A DNA stretch of 43,286 nucleotides from an uncultured Alphaproteobacteria bacterium (GTDB lineage Bacteria > Pseudomonadota > Alphaproteobacteria > Rickettsiales > UBA1997). A model generated the notes under the pieces. It was not told the origin of the DNA, made no database searches, and was given only the letters and a program-made list of their open reading frames with translations. Both the position numbers and the translations under genes were made by a program. This document shows, piece by piece, positions 8,079-17,183 of this stretch (position 1 is its first letter; every line of letters starts with the position of its first letter). The stretch is taken from the NCBI GenBank assembly GCA_903937405.1, contig CAIZZE010000042.1:1-43286 (forward strand). Direction: 5' to 3'.

Positions 8079-10825
8079 AACATCTGCTTCACCTTCGCCG
8101 CCATGTAATGCGATTGAAAAGTCGCCCTTTTTTCAAATCCATATTCTAAGCTAAAAATTATATCTTCTTCATGATGCGCCTCAATTTCTGCGCCGAGTTT
8201 TAAACTGCCGCGATCAACATGAGAAATTTGCGTGGCAAAACTTGTTGTTTGACCATCAAAGCTACTTACCGTAGTCGGTGCATCATTTATAAAACTATAG
8301 CCATAAGAAATTTTCAAAAGTGAATCTACTTTTTTTAACTCCGGAAATTCCGGAATTCTTGTTGTTACAAAACCTAAATTTGCACCAATCCGACTTTCTA
8401 AAAAATCTGCAGAAATATTTTTTACATTTAAATTTAAACTATCCGCGCCCTTCTCACTGTAATCTTGAATATTGGTACGAACAAAACTCATCGAAACTTC
8501 CGGCCCCAAATTAAAACCATATTTTAACTTTTGCGCAAACCCAGTTTTGGCTTTAGCGATATAAGTTTGACCATTAAATTTTGCAGTTGCATTTGCATCA
8601 ACAGAAACGATTGAACGGTTAGAATTATATTGATTCCACGCAATGCCAGCAAGGCTGTCGAAAAAATATTTATTAAAATTATAACCGCTGTAAAAATTAA
8701 TTTGGTAAGTATCAATTACATTATTTTTTGATGAATCGAGCGATTTTAAATTTGAGCGTCCATAGCTTAAAGCCGCTCCAATTGTGGATGAACTTGAAAG
8801 TTCGCGATCCAAACCAACTACCAATCCAATTGTATTTACTTTGTAACCTTCATCATCTTCAACCGCATTTTGAGTGTTAACATTACCAAAAGCTTGCGTC
8901 CAAATTCCACTTTTCAAATCACTATTGGCATGAATTTTTCGCAGGCGGGTTTCGGCAGTTTTTATGGAATTTGTCGCAATATTAATATTATTGGCAATCA
9001 TTGCCTTGCTTGATTGTGGAGCTAGTTGATTTAGTGATTTTGTTATTTCACCACTACTTCCTAAATATTCCTGAAATGCCAATAATTTGCCCGTAGAATC
9101 AGCGCCAATTTCATTAAGATTCTGATAAATATTTTGAGAATTTTTATTGCTGGTAACAACGGATGCTGCAAGTCGATCAATGTTTAAAATCAAATTATTC
9201 GAGCTTGATTGCGTGGTGAATTTTAACAAACCATACACATTAGAATTTGTACCATTTACTGAAATATTTTCATCATTAATAGCATTTATTGATCCGCTGC
9301 TAGCGCTTACAATTGTAAGCTGCGTGCCATTTGCAATATATCCTTGGTTGGCACTTGTAGTGATTTCTAAATTGGAATTTGCATCAATATTTGCCGCACC
9401 TAAAACTGTAAAATTTCCAACACCATTTTCTTTCAGCGCAATAGATAAAATATCACCACTTAATAAAGAAAAATCACCGCTGATTATTTGATTATTAGAT
9501 CCAATGTTAATCACTCCAGAACCCCTTCCGACAAGGTTTCCAAAGATTTCTAAATTATCACTCGCAGAAAAATCAAAATCACCATTAACTAAAATATTAT
9601 CAGCATAAATATTGTTAGAATAAGTCAAAGAAGCGCCGGAATTTATATTCAAATTAGCCAGAGAATTTCCTGAAATTCCTATTGAATTTGTAGGCGCAAA
9701 ATTAATTCCCGAAATATTTAAAGTTCCACTAGAATCAGACAGGCCTTGAATTGCTCCGCTTACTGAAGTTCTGTCGCTTAAAGTTAAAGTGGAATTTGTA
9801 TCAAGAAAAATTGTGCCAACTTCAATTTCATTTTCTGAATTTAAAGTAGCGCCGGAAGTTACGGTTAAATTTGTTAAATCAGAAAACGCCGAACTTTGGT
9901 TAAAATCTGCGACAATATTTATATTTCCCAAGTCGCCTAAAACCTCACCATTTATGCTTCCGCCATAAATATTTAAAGTGCCGCCACCCAAACGAATTCC
10001 GCCGTTTAGAGTGCCAGAATTATTAATTATTGAATTAGCGCCGGAATTATAAATTGCATATTTTGTAGCAGTTATTGTGCCGGAATTGGTGATTGTTGAA
10101 TTAGAGCCTTCTGTAATTATTCCGTAAATACTTGTGCTGCTTTGCGGAGTTATGGTGCCTGAATTAGTGATTTGGGTATAATTATCTTTAGCATAAATTC
10201 CATGCGAATGGCTGCTAATTGAGCCTGAATTATTTACAGTGCTAAAATTTGTTGAGCTAGCACCAGAGCTGCTTCCAGCGCTTACATAAATTCCGTAGGT
10301 TTGCGAAGTTATGATCGATCCCGAATTGCTAACTGAGTTATTATCGCCGTTTAAATATATGCCGTAAGAAGTGCTATTTGCTGTAGAGATTGCACCGGAA
10401 TTATTGGCAGAATTGCTATTGCCTCCCAAATAAATTCCATAAGAAGTTGTGCCCTGGGTGCTTATGGTTCCTGCGTTTGCAACTATTGAAAAATTACTAA
10501 CACTAATACCGCGCCCCGAACTTCCAGTGGTTAAAATTGTGGCGCCCAAAGAATTTGTAATCTGATTGTAATTGCCGCTAGATCTAATGCCATAAGCGCT
10601 GGAAGTGGCTCCAAAATTTCCGGTTGTGATAGTAAAAGTATTTTTAATTTTATTTAAAGATGAGCTGCTTCCAGCCAGCGAACTTATAATTCCACTACCG
10701 CTGGTCGTGATATCAGACAGAGTTGTATAATCAGTTTGACCAGAAGTTAGAGTAACAGCCTTGGCGGAATTAGTAATAAATAGCAGACAGCAAAATGCCA
10801 AAAAGCGGTGACTTTTTTTAAACAT
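8075..10825 (-). CDS. Autotransporter (type Va secretion) outer-membrane protein
   Basis: The 916-residue product begins with a signal peptide (MFKKSHRFLAFCCLLFITNSAKA). The passenger has many imperfect repeats of about 18-22 residues built around YGIYLxGxxNxxxNSGxI at roughly residues 50-290, the pattern of a right-handed beta-helix. A second, less regular region follows (GxIxGLSDSSGTLNISG type). From about residue 640 (SGIWTQAFGNVNTQ) to the end is an autotransporter barrel with alternating strands and a terminal aromatic residue (VKQMF). Surface display or adhesion is likely; no protease or lipase motif is visible. The tandem repeat region is prone to length change by recombination. The gene overlaps pheS by four bases tail to tail. 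Confidence 0.9.
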   Translation of the reverse strand: MFKKSHRFLAFCCLLFITNSAKAVTLTSGQTDYTTLSDITTSGSGIISSLAGSSSSLNKIKNTFTITTGNFGATSSAYGIRSSGNYNQITNSLGATILTTGSSGRGISVSNFSIVANAGTISTQGTTSYGIYLGGNSNSANNSGAISTANSTSYGIYLNGDNNSVSNSGSIITSQTYGIYVSAGSSSGASSTNFSTVNNSGSISSHSHGIYAKDNYTQITNSGTITPQSSTSIYGIITEGSNSTITNSGTITATKYAIYNSGANSIINNSGTLNGGIRLGGGTLNIYGGSINGEVLGDLGNINIVADFNQSSAFSDLTNLTVTSGATLNSENEIEVGTIFLDTNSTLTLSDRTSVSGAIQGLSDSSGTLNISGINFAPTNSIGISGNSLANLNINSGASLTYSNNIYADNILVNGDFDFSASDNLEIFGNLVGRGSGVINIGSNNQIISGDFSLLSGDILSIALKENGVGNFTVLGAANIDANSNLEITTSANQGYIANGTQLTIVSASSGSINAINDENISVNGTNSNVYGLLKFTTQSSSNNLILNIDRLAASVVTSNKNSQNIYQNLNEIGADSTGKLLAFQEYLGSSGEITKSLNQLAPQSSKAMIANNINIATNSIKTAETRLRKIHANSDLKSGIWTQAFGNVNTQNAVEDDEGYKVNTIGLVVGLDRELSSSSTIGAALSYGRSNLKSLDSSKNNVIDTYQINFYSGYNFNKYFFDSLAGIAWNQYNSNRSIVSVDANATAKFNGQTYIAKAKTGFAQKLKYGFNLGPEVSMSFVRTNIQDYSEKGADSLNLNVKNISADFLESRIGANLGFVTTRIPEFPELKKVDSLLKISYGYSFINDAPTTVSSFDGQTTSFATQISHVDRGSLKLGAEIEAHHEEDIIFSLEYGFEKRATFQSHYMAAKVKQMF

Positions 10826-10940
10826 GGATTTTCTGGTTTTTATTATGAGGTGCTTGGTATTTCGGGGCGTTTTTTTTAAAAAGGTTTTAGAAAAATGCTA
10901 GCAAATTTTACATTACAGGCGATTACATCCTTAACACAGG

Positions 10941-11540
10941 TTAACCCAAGATAATAGATTTTGAATTATTTTTTAATTCAGATAAGAATCCCTCTCTTGT
11001 GCGATGAGTTATATTGTGGTGATATGCGGCTTGTATCTTGTCATTTCGCGGATTGACATAAATCGGCATAAATTGAGGTGTAAAACAATGCAGATGGTTT
11101 TTATCAAAAGAGATATTTATATTGTTAAATTCAATTCCAAAGCAAGCGTATATTAATCTATAGTTTGGGTTTGCTTGATATTGAATGTATAGTTTTTCAA
11201 CTGCCGAAATATCATTTTTGTTCTTTTTACCTTTGATATTGTGGGTTTTAATATTTACGAAATATCTATTTTCATTTACGCGTATCTCGCAATCATGCAA
11301 ACAAGTATCTGGCATATCGTATTTTACATCGCTCAATCCCAACTTGCTTGCATTGTATTTCATTTGTTGAACTATAACTTGCTCTACAATCCAAGAAATT
11401 GAACGAGTATGGGGTTTCAAACCATAGGGCAGTATTTTTTCATCGGTAATGTTGAAATTAGGTAAAATATTTAAAAGATTTAAACATATATTTTTTACTA
11501 TGCTCAATTCTTCATTAATTAGGTCGATCTCAGTTTTCAT
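10941..11540 (-). CDS. Probable Type II restriction endonuclease (partner of adjacent methyltransferase)
   Basis: I do not recognise the family with certainty. The 199-residue protein directly follows a DNA methyltransferase gene on the same strand with a five-base gap, the usual layout of a Type II pair. A possible PD-(D/E)xK core is seen: MPDTCLHDCEI at 76-86 followed by RYFVNIKT at 92-99. Lys98 fits the catalytic lysine and Asp78, Asp83 or Glu85 could bind metal, but the position two before the lysine is Asn96 instead of Asp or Glu. The rest is mixed alpha/beta, rich in Asn, Ile and Lys. Base composition is more AT-rich than in the neighbours, as expected of an acquired pair. The recognition sequence is unknown. 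Confidence 0.6.
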   Translation of the reverse strand: MKTEIDLINEELSIVKNICLNLLNILPNFNITDEKILPYGLKPHTRSISWIVEQVIVQQMKYNASKLGLSDVKYDMPDTCLHDCEIRVNENRYFVNIKTHNIKGKKNKNDISAVEKLYIQYQANPNYRLIYACFGIEFNNINISFDKNHLHCFTPQFMPIYVNPRNDKIQAAYHHNITHRTREGFLSELKNNSKSIILG

Positions 11541-11545
11541 AAATT

Positions 11546-12322
11546 TTAAGTAAATAAATCTTTTGTTTTTGAATGTTCTTTGATTCTAAGTATGATGTTA
11601 TTGTAATAATCTTTGTTTAACTCAAAACCACAATATTTTCTATTGTTTGCTAAAGCAGAAATAGCGGTTGTTCCCGTTCCCATAAACGGATCACACACAA
11701 TTCCATTTTTAGGACTACTCGACAAGATAATTCTATTTATTACTTCTAATGGTTTTTGCGTTGGGTGATCTTGCCTTTCTGGGTCTTGTGCATGTATTCT
11801 TGCAACGCTCCAAATATCTTTTGGATTATAACCTACTTCAAGCCATTTTTTACCGACAAAAATAGATCTTGTGCGAGCTTTTTTTGTTTCTTCATCATAA
11901 GGAATTCTAATTGGATCTAAATCAAAATAATAATTTTTTTTAGATTTCGTAAAAAAACCAATATTATCGTGAACTGATGAGAATTTTCTTACAGATCCGC
12001 CCATGCTTGGCACTCTTCTATCCCATATAATTTCGTTTACCATCACCATTTTCTTTTTGATATGAGAAAAAATTTCTGGAGAAAATTGCCATGAAAGAAA
12101 AATATAAAAAGAACCGGTATCTTTTATTTTTGGAATAAAGGCATCTATCCACTTATAAGACCACTCTAAGTATTCATCTGCATCCATTTTATCGCTGTTG
12201 TTGCCATAGTCTTTCCCTAAGCAGTACGGAGGATCTGCGAGCAGCAAATCTATGGAATTATCTGGAATTTTATCAACTCCGTTTAAACAATCTTCATTCC
12301 AGATAACATTTTCAAATTTCAT
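11546..12322 (-). CDS. Site-specific DNA methyltransferase, beta-class (N6-adenine or N4-cytosine)
   Basis: Starting at 12322 (MKFENVIWNE) the protein has 258 residues. Catalytic motif IV, DPPY, lies at 30-33 and the SAM-binding motif I, DPFMGTGTT, at 211-219. The order IV...I with the target-recognition segment between them defines the beta class. HPTQKPLEVINRII, just before motif I, is the typical lead-in. A start at 12370 is possible but would overlap rluC by 29 bases, so the internal Met is preferred. With the gene at 10941 it forms a probable Type II restriction-modification pair; DPPY permits adenine or N4-cytosine methylation. The pair sits behind crcB-rluC as if inserted downstream of a housekeeping operon. 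Confidence 0.9.
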   Translation of the reverse strand: MKFENVIWNEDCLNGVDKIPDNSIDLLLADPPYCLGKDYGNNSDKMDADEYLEWSYKWIDAFIPKIKDTGSFYIFLSWQFSPEIFSHIKKKMVMVNEIIWDRRVPSMGGSVRKFSSVHDNIGFFTKSKKNYYFDLDPIRIPYDEETKKARTRSIFVGKKWLEVGYNPKDIWSVARIHAQDPERQDHPTQKPLEVINRIILSSSPKNGIVCDPFMGTGTTAISALANNRKYCGFELNKDYYNNIILRIKEHSKTKDLFT

Positions 12323-12341
12323 ATTTTTATTTATTAATTGA

Positions 12342-13217
12342 CTAACAAAACTCTGGCTGCTCGGTTTCAATTTTTAGCTTCTTGCCGAAATAATCATCAA
12401 TCTCAATTTTATAAGCATGTAAGCAAAGTCGTTTGCAAATATCTTTGCGCAAAACTTCTTTGCCGCCATATTTCACGTCGTTAATAATTGCATGACCAAT
12501 TTCTTTGCAATGAACCCGCAACTGATGCGTGCGGCCAGTTAATGGCTTTAATTCAAGCAATGAATGATCGAAAAAACTACGCAATAATTTATAATCGGTA
12601 ATTGCTTCTTTTCCTTCGGCAAAATCAGGCTGAACTTTTTCATTTTTGCCTAAAAGTTTTTTGCGCAGCGGAATATTAATTGTACCTTCCGGTTTTTTAA
12701 CAATGCCGCGAACCAGCGCCAGATAAGTTTTTTTGATAGTTTTATTTTTAAAACCATCAGTCAAAAATTCTGCAGCTTTAGCGTTTTTTGCAATTAACAA
12801 AATACCGCTGGTATCTTTATCCAAACGATGAACCAGTTGCAATTCGGTGTCGTTTAAAAAATCATCAACCGAAATTTCAATTCCGCTGCCGCCTTGAGTA
12901 GCAAGACCTGATGGCTTGTTAATGGCAATTAAATTTTCGTCTTGAAAAATTATCCAAGAAGAAAATTTTTTTAATTTTTCTGCGGAAACTTTAGGTTTTT
13001 TGTTTTCGGTGGCGTATCTTTTGTTTAATTCGGTGAAAACTTCAATTTGGTCTGCTTCGTGAGTTTTGTAAGCTGCGTCAACTCTCGCGCCATTTACTTT
13101 TATTTTTTTTTCGCGAATTACTTTTTGCGCCAACCCAAAAGAAATATCAAATTTTTTGCAAAGATATTTATCGAGACGAAGTCCGGCGAGATCTTTTGTT
13201 ACTTGGAATAAAGACAC
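12342..13217 (-). CDS. rluC: RluC/RluD-family 23S rRNA pseudouridine synthase
   Basis: The enzyme isomerises uridines in 23S rRNA to pseudouridine. The 291-residue protein has an N-terminal S4 RNA-binding domain (LRLDKYLCKKFDISFGLAQK, residues 13-60) and a synthase domain with the catalytic HRLDKDTSG at 130-138 (Asp133). GRTHQLRVH further on is the second family motif. RluC is favoured over RluD because of the S4 sequence and the crcB neighbour, an arrangement seen in alphaproteobacteria, but the exact target uridines cannot be read from sequence. The start is one base from the stop of crcB, so the two are translationally close. Confidence 0.9.
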   Translation of the reverse strand: MSLFQVTKDLAGLRLDKYLCKKFDISFGLAQKVIREKKIKVNGARVDAAYKTHEADQIEVFTELNKRYATENKKPKVSAEKLKKFSSWIIFQDENLIAINKPSGLATQGGSGIEISVDDFLNDTELQLVHRLDKDTSGILLIAKNAKAAEFLTDGFKNKTIKKTYLALVRGIVKKPEGTINIPLRKKLLGKNEKVQPDFAEGKEAITDYKLLRSFFDHSLLELKPLTGRTHQLRVHCKEIGHAIINDVKYGGKEVLRKDICKRLCLHAYKIEIDDYFGKKLKIETEQPEFC

Positions 13218-13218
13218 T

Positions 13219-13617
13219 TTAAGAAATGATTAATTTTGTTGAATAAAAGCCAAAAAATAAGGCCATGATTGAAATTGCAACTGATGCAAATGCATAAAGC
13301 AAGGCTTGAGAATATTGTCCGGCGCTGGCGAGACGGAAAAAATCTAAAGAAAAAGCAGAGAAAGTTGTGAATCCTCCGAGGAAGCCAGCAAATAAAAATA
13401 CTTTTAATCGCGGGTCAAAATTATCGAAATTTTTAATGACGAAATAATAGAGAATGCCTGCTATCATTGAACCTAAAACGTTAACGAAAAAAGTTCCCCA
13501 GGGGAATTTTGCAACTAAAGAATTATTGGTTTTAACTAAAGAAATTATTGCTTCCGAGGAAAGATAGCGGGCGATCGATCCAAGTGCGCCGCCGATTGCG
13601 ATTAGGAGAAGGTTCAT
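13219..13617 (-). CDS. crcB: Fluoride ion channel CrcB (Fluc)
   Basis: CrcB is a small dual-topology membrane channel that lets toxic fluoride leave the cell. From the start at 13617 (MNLLLIAIGG) it has 132 residues and four hydrophobic helices. Family motifs are GGALGSIARY at the N terminus, GTFFVNVLGS in helix 2 and GGFTTFSAFSLD in helix 3, which holds the pore phenylalanines. An upstream extension of the frame to 13707 reads HPEFISGSI, a translated palindromic repeat, so it is not used. No fluoride riboswitch was recognised in the short upstream stretch, which consists of the repeat pair. Confidence 0.94.
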   Translation of the reverse strand: MNLLLIAIGGALGSIARYLSSEAIISLVKTNNSLVAKFPWGTFFVNVLGSMIAGILYYFVIKNFDNFDPRLKVFLFAGFLGGFTTFSAFSLDFFRLASAGQYSQALLYAFASVAISIMALFFGFYSTKLIIS

Positions 13618-13635
13618 AATTATGGAATTGTGGTT

Positions 13636-13737
13636 AGTATGGATAGATCCTGAAATAAATTCAGGATGACGATGCAAGAGAAATGAGTCCAATAAAAACT
13701 CCGTCATCCTGAATTTATTTCAGGATCTATCCATACT
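13636..13737. repeat. Inverted pair of palindromic repeat elements (copy 2, 36-bp arms)
   Basis: The arms 13636-13671 and 13702-13737 are perfectly complementary over 36 bases with a 30-base loop. The core is ATCCTGAA-ATAAA-TTCAGGAT, so it differs from the other copies in the central bases, and both arms carry the same difference. It occupies the space between the metK stop and the crcB start. Confidence 0.92.
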
Positions 13738-13745
13738 CAAAAAAA

Positions 13746-14903
13746 TTACGCTAATTTTTTTAACTTCTCAGCTAAATCAGTTTTTTCCCAAGAGAAGCCA
13801 CCATCTGCATCAGGTATTCTCCCGAAATGTCCGTAGGTCGCAGTGCGTTTATAAATTGGGCGGTTTAAAGCCAAATGATTTCTGATGCCGCGCGGGCTCA
13901 AATCAACTAATTCATTAATAATTTTCACTAAATCTTCACCAACAACACCGGTTTTATGATTATTGACATAAAGTGATAAAGGTTTGGAAACGCCGATTGC
14001 GTAAGCAATTTGAATGGTGCAACGCTCGGCCAAACCTGCGGCGACAACATTTTTCGCCAAATAGCGCGCCATGTAAGCTGCGGAGCGATCAACTTTAGTC
14101 GGGTCTTTTCCAGAAAATGCTCCGCCACCATGTGGAGCAGCGCCGCCGTAAGTATCGACGATGATTTTTCTTCCGGTTAAACCAGTGTCGCCATCCGGAC
14201 CGCCAATTACAAATTTTCCTGTTGGATTAACCAAAAATTTTTCTTCAGCGCACATCCAACCTCTAGGAAAAGATTTTTCGACGTAAGGTCGGATTAATTC
14301 ACGCACTTGCTGTTGCGTAACGCCTTCTTTGTGCTGGATTGAAACCAACACTGTTTCAGCACGAATTGGCAGACCATTTTCATACCACAAAGTTACTTGG
14401 CTTTTGGCATCTGAACCTAAACCTTTAAGCTCCCCAGATCTAACTGCATCCATAATATTGTGTAAAATGCGGTGAGCATAATAAATTGCGGCCGGCATTA
14501 AAACTTCAGTTTCGCGGCAGGCATATCCAAACATAATTCCTTGATCTCCAGCCCCTTCATCTTTAGAGCCAGAAGCATCAACACCAATTGCAATATCAGG
14601 AGATTGTCCGTGAATTAAATTGGTGATTTCTAGTTTATCGTAATGAAAACCATCTTGCTCGTAACCGATTTCTTTCACGGTGCTGCGAATAATATTTTCA
14701 ACATCTTTTTTTGAAATTTCCGGAGCACGAATTTCGCCACCAATTATGACACGATTGGTTGTAGCAAATGTTTCAATGGCTAAACGGGAATAAGGATCTT
14801 TGGCTAAATAAGCATCAACAAGAGCATCTGAAATTTGATCGCAGATTTTGTCAGGATGGCCTTCCGAAACTGATTCTGAAGTAAATAAAAAGTTTTTTGG
14901 CAT
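13746..14903 (-). CDS. metK: S-adenosylmethionine synthase
   Basis: MetK makes S-adenosylmethionine from methionine and ATP, the methyl donor for the methyltransferases seen elsewhere in the window. The 385-residue protein has the expected length. It shows the N-terminal [19 protein letters not shown] with the ATP-binding His, then [12 protein letters not shown] and the glycine-rich [19 protein letters not shown]. The 82 bases between the upstream outer-membrane gene and the start contain a small GGAA-AGCC-TTCC hairpin, but no SAM riboswitch that I can recognise. Confidence 0.98.
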   Translation of the reverse strand: MPKNFLFTSESVSEGHPDKICDQISDALVDAYLAKDPYSRLAIETFATTNRVIIGGEIRAPEISKKDVENIIRSTVKEIGYEQDGFHYDKLEITNLIHGQSPDIAIGVDASGSKDEGAGDQGIMFGYACRETEVLMPAAIYYAHRILHNIMDAVRSGELKGLGSDAKSQVTLWYENGLPIRAETVLVSIQHKEGVTQQQVRELIRPYVEKSFPRGWMCAEEKFLVNPTGKFVIGGPDGDTGLTGRKIIVDTYGGAAPHGGGAFSGKDPTKVDRSAAYMARYLAKNVVAAGLAERCTIQIAYAIGVSKPLSLYVNNHKTGVVGEDLVKIINELVDLSPRGIRNHLALNRPIYKRTATYGHFGRIPDADGGFSWEKTDLAEKLKKLA

Positions 14904-14985
14904 TGCTTGTGAGAACTTTAGATATTTCGGAAGGCTTTCCTAAAAAGATAAATAATTTTTTTGAAGATCTTAGACAGGTTCTTAA

Positions 14986-15615
14986 CTAAAAGGCCTTCAT
15001 GTAACCAATACGAACCGTTGTCAATTGGGCATTTAATAAACCCATTCTTCCAGCGTATTTTTGGAAACTGAAACGAATTGCATCGTCCGACATTGGACAT
15101 GGTTTAAATTGCAAACCAAGACCATAAACCATTTTGGTTTCGTGAGCTTTACGATTTGCGCCAGCTCCGACTGCTGTTGCGTAGTGCAATCTGGAATTAA
15201 TATCTGACACTCCAAGTTCTGCGAAAGCTTCAAAAGATTCGCTCAATGGCACATAACCAAGAGCAGTTAAATTAAATTGACTCATTTTAAAACGCGCTTC
15301 TTGTGACAAAGCTCCGATATTTTGCAAAGTATCATTTTTCAACTCGGTTTTAGCCCAGTTTAAATTGAAACCTAAATTTTTATGAACGCGAAGACTGCCG
15401 CCAATTGCGATATTGTCGAAGTGTCTAAGTTGTTGATCAAAATTATTAGTTTTAAATTCAGAATTAATACCGCCATTCGTGATAACAGGCGCGCTATATT
15501 CAATAGTTGCGAAAGGTTTTAGATAAAAATTATCCGCAACTTTTGCCAAAGCCGGAGATGAAAAAAGCGATAAAATCGTGGCGCAATAACTAACATGTTT
15601 TGTTAATTTTTTCAT
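14986..15615 (-). CDS. Small outer-membrane beta-barrel protein
   Basis: Starting at 15615 (MKKLTKHVSY) the product has 209 residues with a clear signal peptide ending SSPALA before KVADNFYLKP. The mature part is a run of amphipathic strands typical of an eight-stranded OmpA- or Opa-like barrel (FYLKPFATIEYSAP, NLGFNLNWAKTEL, MVYGLGLQFKP) and ends in RIGYMKAF with a C-terminal Phe, the usual assembly signal. The frame extends upstream to 15699 within the end of gltX, but the internal Met with its signal peptide is the better start. It resembles the surface-antigen proteins common in Rickettsiales and related groups. The function beyond an outer-membrane role is unknown. Confidence 0.82.
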   Translation of the reverse strand: MKKLTKHVSYCATILSLFSSPALAKVADNFYLKPFATIEYSAPVITNGGINSEFKTNNFDQQLRHFDNIAIGGSLRVHKNLGFNLNWAKTELKNDTLQNIGALSQEARFKMSQFNLTALGYVPLSESFEAFAELGVSDINSRLHYATAVGAGANRKAHETKMVYGLGLQFKPCPMSDDAIRFSFQKYAGRMGLLNAQLTTVRIGYMKAF

Positions 15616-15673
15616 ATGAAAATTATTGGTTGTTGAGAGATTTTTAAAACTTCTGAATGATATTTTTTTCAAA

Positions 15674-17065
15674 TTAAATTTTGGAAATAACATAATCAAC
15701 CCTTCTTTCCACTTCCGATTTTCCTAAAATTTCAATAACGTCGAAAATCCCGCCAGCTGAAGCTTGAGAGAAAGTTAAAATGATGCGCAAAAGCGGACCA
15801 AAATCTTTTATTTTTAAATTTTTCTGCGTCGCAAATTCATTTAAAGAATTTTTAATTCCGTCGTGACTCCAATCATTTAAATTAGCAAAAACTTTTTTCA
15901 GATCGGAAATTAATAATTTTTTTTCTGCGATTATTTTTTTACTTTCCTCATCAAATTCAGCGCGAAAATTATCAAAATAAATTTCTAAATTCGCTGCCAA
16001 TTCATTTAGAGCAGCAGCTCTTTCTTTGACAAATTTTAAGGCGCGCGCGATTCTAAATTCTTCTGAAGTTGATGGTTTTTTGCTAAAAAATTCTGCAACT
16101 AATTTTAACAATTCTACTTCATTTTTTTCTTTGATATAATGTTTATTAACTGATTTGAGCTTAGCAAAATCAAAGCGCGAGGGCGATTTTCCAACATGAT
16201 TTAGATCAAACCATTCAACAGCTTGCGCATCAGAAATAATTTCAGAATCGCCATGCGACCAGCCCAAACGCAGCAAATAATTACGCATCGCTTCTGGCAA
16301 ATATCCCATTTCTTTATATTCAATCACCGAAGTTGCGCCGTGGCGTTTGGAAAGTTTTGTACCGTCAGGTCCGTGAATTAGAGGAATATGAGCAAATTCA
16401 GGAACTCTCCAATCCATCGCTTCATAAATAACTTTCTGACGGAAAGCGTTGGTTAAATGATCGTCACCGCGAATAATGTGGGAAACATTCATGTCATGAT
16501 CATCAACTACAACCGCTAACATGTAAGTTGGAGTTCCATCACCGCGAAGCATAACCAAATCATCAAGCTCCGAATTTTTAACGCGAATTTCACCTTGCAC
16601 CAAATCACGGATTACCATTTCGCCCTCGAGTGGCGCTTTGATGCGGATTGCCGGTTTTACATTTGAAGAAAGAGATTGTGATTTATCGCGCCATTCACTT
16701 TTAAAACGAAAAACTTCTTTTTTAGCTTCAGCCTTTTCACGCAATTCCGCCAACTCTTCCGCTGAAGTGTAACATAAATAAGCCTGACCTTTTTCAAGCA
16801 GCTTTTCTGCAACTTCTTTATGACGCGCCAAATTTTTGGACTGTAAAATAAAATCGCCATCATGTTTTAATTCTAACCAATCCAAACCTTGCAAAATTGC
16901 ATCGATGGCTTCTTTAGTTGATCTTTTTTCATCGGTATCTTCAACTCGAAGTAAAAATTTTCCGCCCATATTTTTGGCAAAAAGGTAATTGAACAGCGCG
17001 GTTCTAGCTCCTCCAATGTGTAAATATCCGGTTGGAGATGGCGCAAAACGAGTAACTATAGACAT
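15674..17065 (-). CDS. gltX: Glutamyl-tRNA synthetase
   Basis: GltX charges tRNA-Glu, and in many alphaproteobacteria a second copy mischarges tRNA-Gln for GatCAB. The 463-residue class I enzyme has FAPSPTGYLHIGGARTALFN (HIGH-like HIGG at 16-19) and the KMSKS-like KLSKRH at 237-242. The C-terminal anticodon-binding half is alpha-helical and ends KSEVERRVDYVISKI. Only one copy is visible here, so whether it is discriminating cannot be decided. It lies 58 bases upstream of the outer-membrane gene on the same strand and diverges from the GspE/PilB gene. Confidence 0.96.
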   Translation of the reverse strand: MSIVTRFAPSPTGYLHIGGARTALFNYLFAKNMGGKFLLRVEDTDEKRSTKEAIDAILQGLDWLELKHDGDFILQSKNLARHKEVAEKLLEKGQAYLCYTSAEELAELREKAEAKKEVFRFKSEWRDKSQSLSSNVKPAIRIKAPLEGEMVIRDLVQGEIRVKNSELDDLVMLRGDGTPTYMLAVVVDDHDMNVSHIIRGDDHLTNAFRQKVIYEAMDWRVPEFAHIPLIHGPDGTKLSKRHGATSVIEYKEMGYLPEAMRNYLLRLGWSHGDSEIISDAQAVEWFDLNHVGKSPSRFDFAKLKSVNKHYIKEKNEVELLKLVAEFFSKKPSTSEEFRIARALKFVKERAAALNELAANLEIYFDNFRAEFDEESKKIIAEKKLLISDLKKVFANLNDWSHDGIKNSLNEFATQKNLKIKDFGPLLRIILTFSQASAGGIFDVIEILGKSEVERRVDYVISKI

Positions 17066-17091
17066 AAGATTAAATTATTGAGTTTGCTTTC

Positions 17092-17119
17092 TTGACAATG
17101 AAACAAGCCAAAACATGAT
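17092..17119 (+). promoter_or_regulatory. Possible sigma70-type promoter of the GspE/PilB gene
   Basis: A perfect -35 hexamer TTGACA at 17092-17097 is followed after 16 bases by CATGAT (4 of 6 matches to TATAAT). It lies 65 bases before the ATG at 17184 in the divergent gap with gltX. This is by eye only. Confidence 0.3.
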
Positions 17120-17183
17120 TTGGAAATGATTTAAAAATCAATCTTACTTTAAGACAATTCAAAAAGACTGAAAAAATAAAAGG

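Noticed and set aside
8800-10800. Regular repeats suggesting a CRISPR array or tandem DNA repeat
   Set aside because: The periodicity comes from imperfect protein repeats in the autotransporter passenger. There are no identical direct repeats with unique spacers, and no cas genes.
12323-12370. Longer start for the Type II methyltransferase (MKPSSQSFVSQLINKN extension)
   Set aside because: It would overlap rluC by 29 bases, and the residues do not look like part of the domain. The internal Met just before FENVIWNED fits better.
14904-14985. SAM-responsive riboswitch upstream of metK
   Set aside because: Only a four-base-pair hairpin and short GGAAGG/CCTTCC pairs are seen. I could not match the conserved cores of known SAM riboswitch classes.
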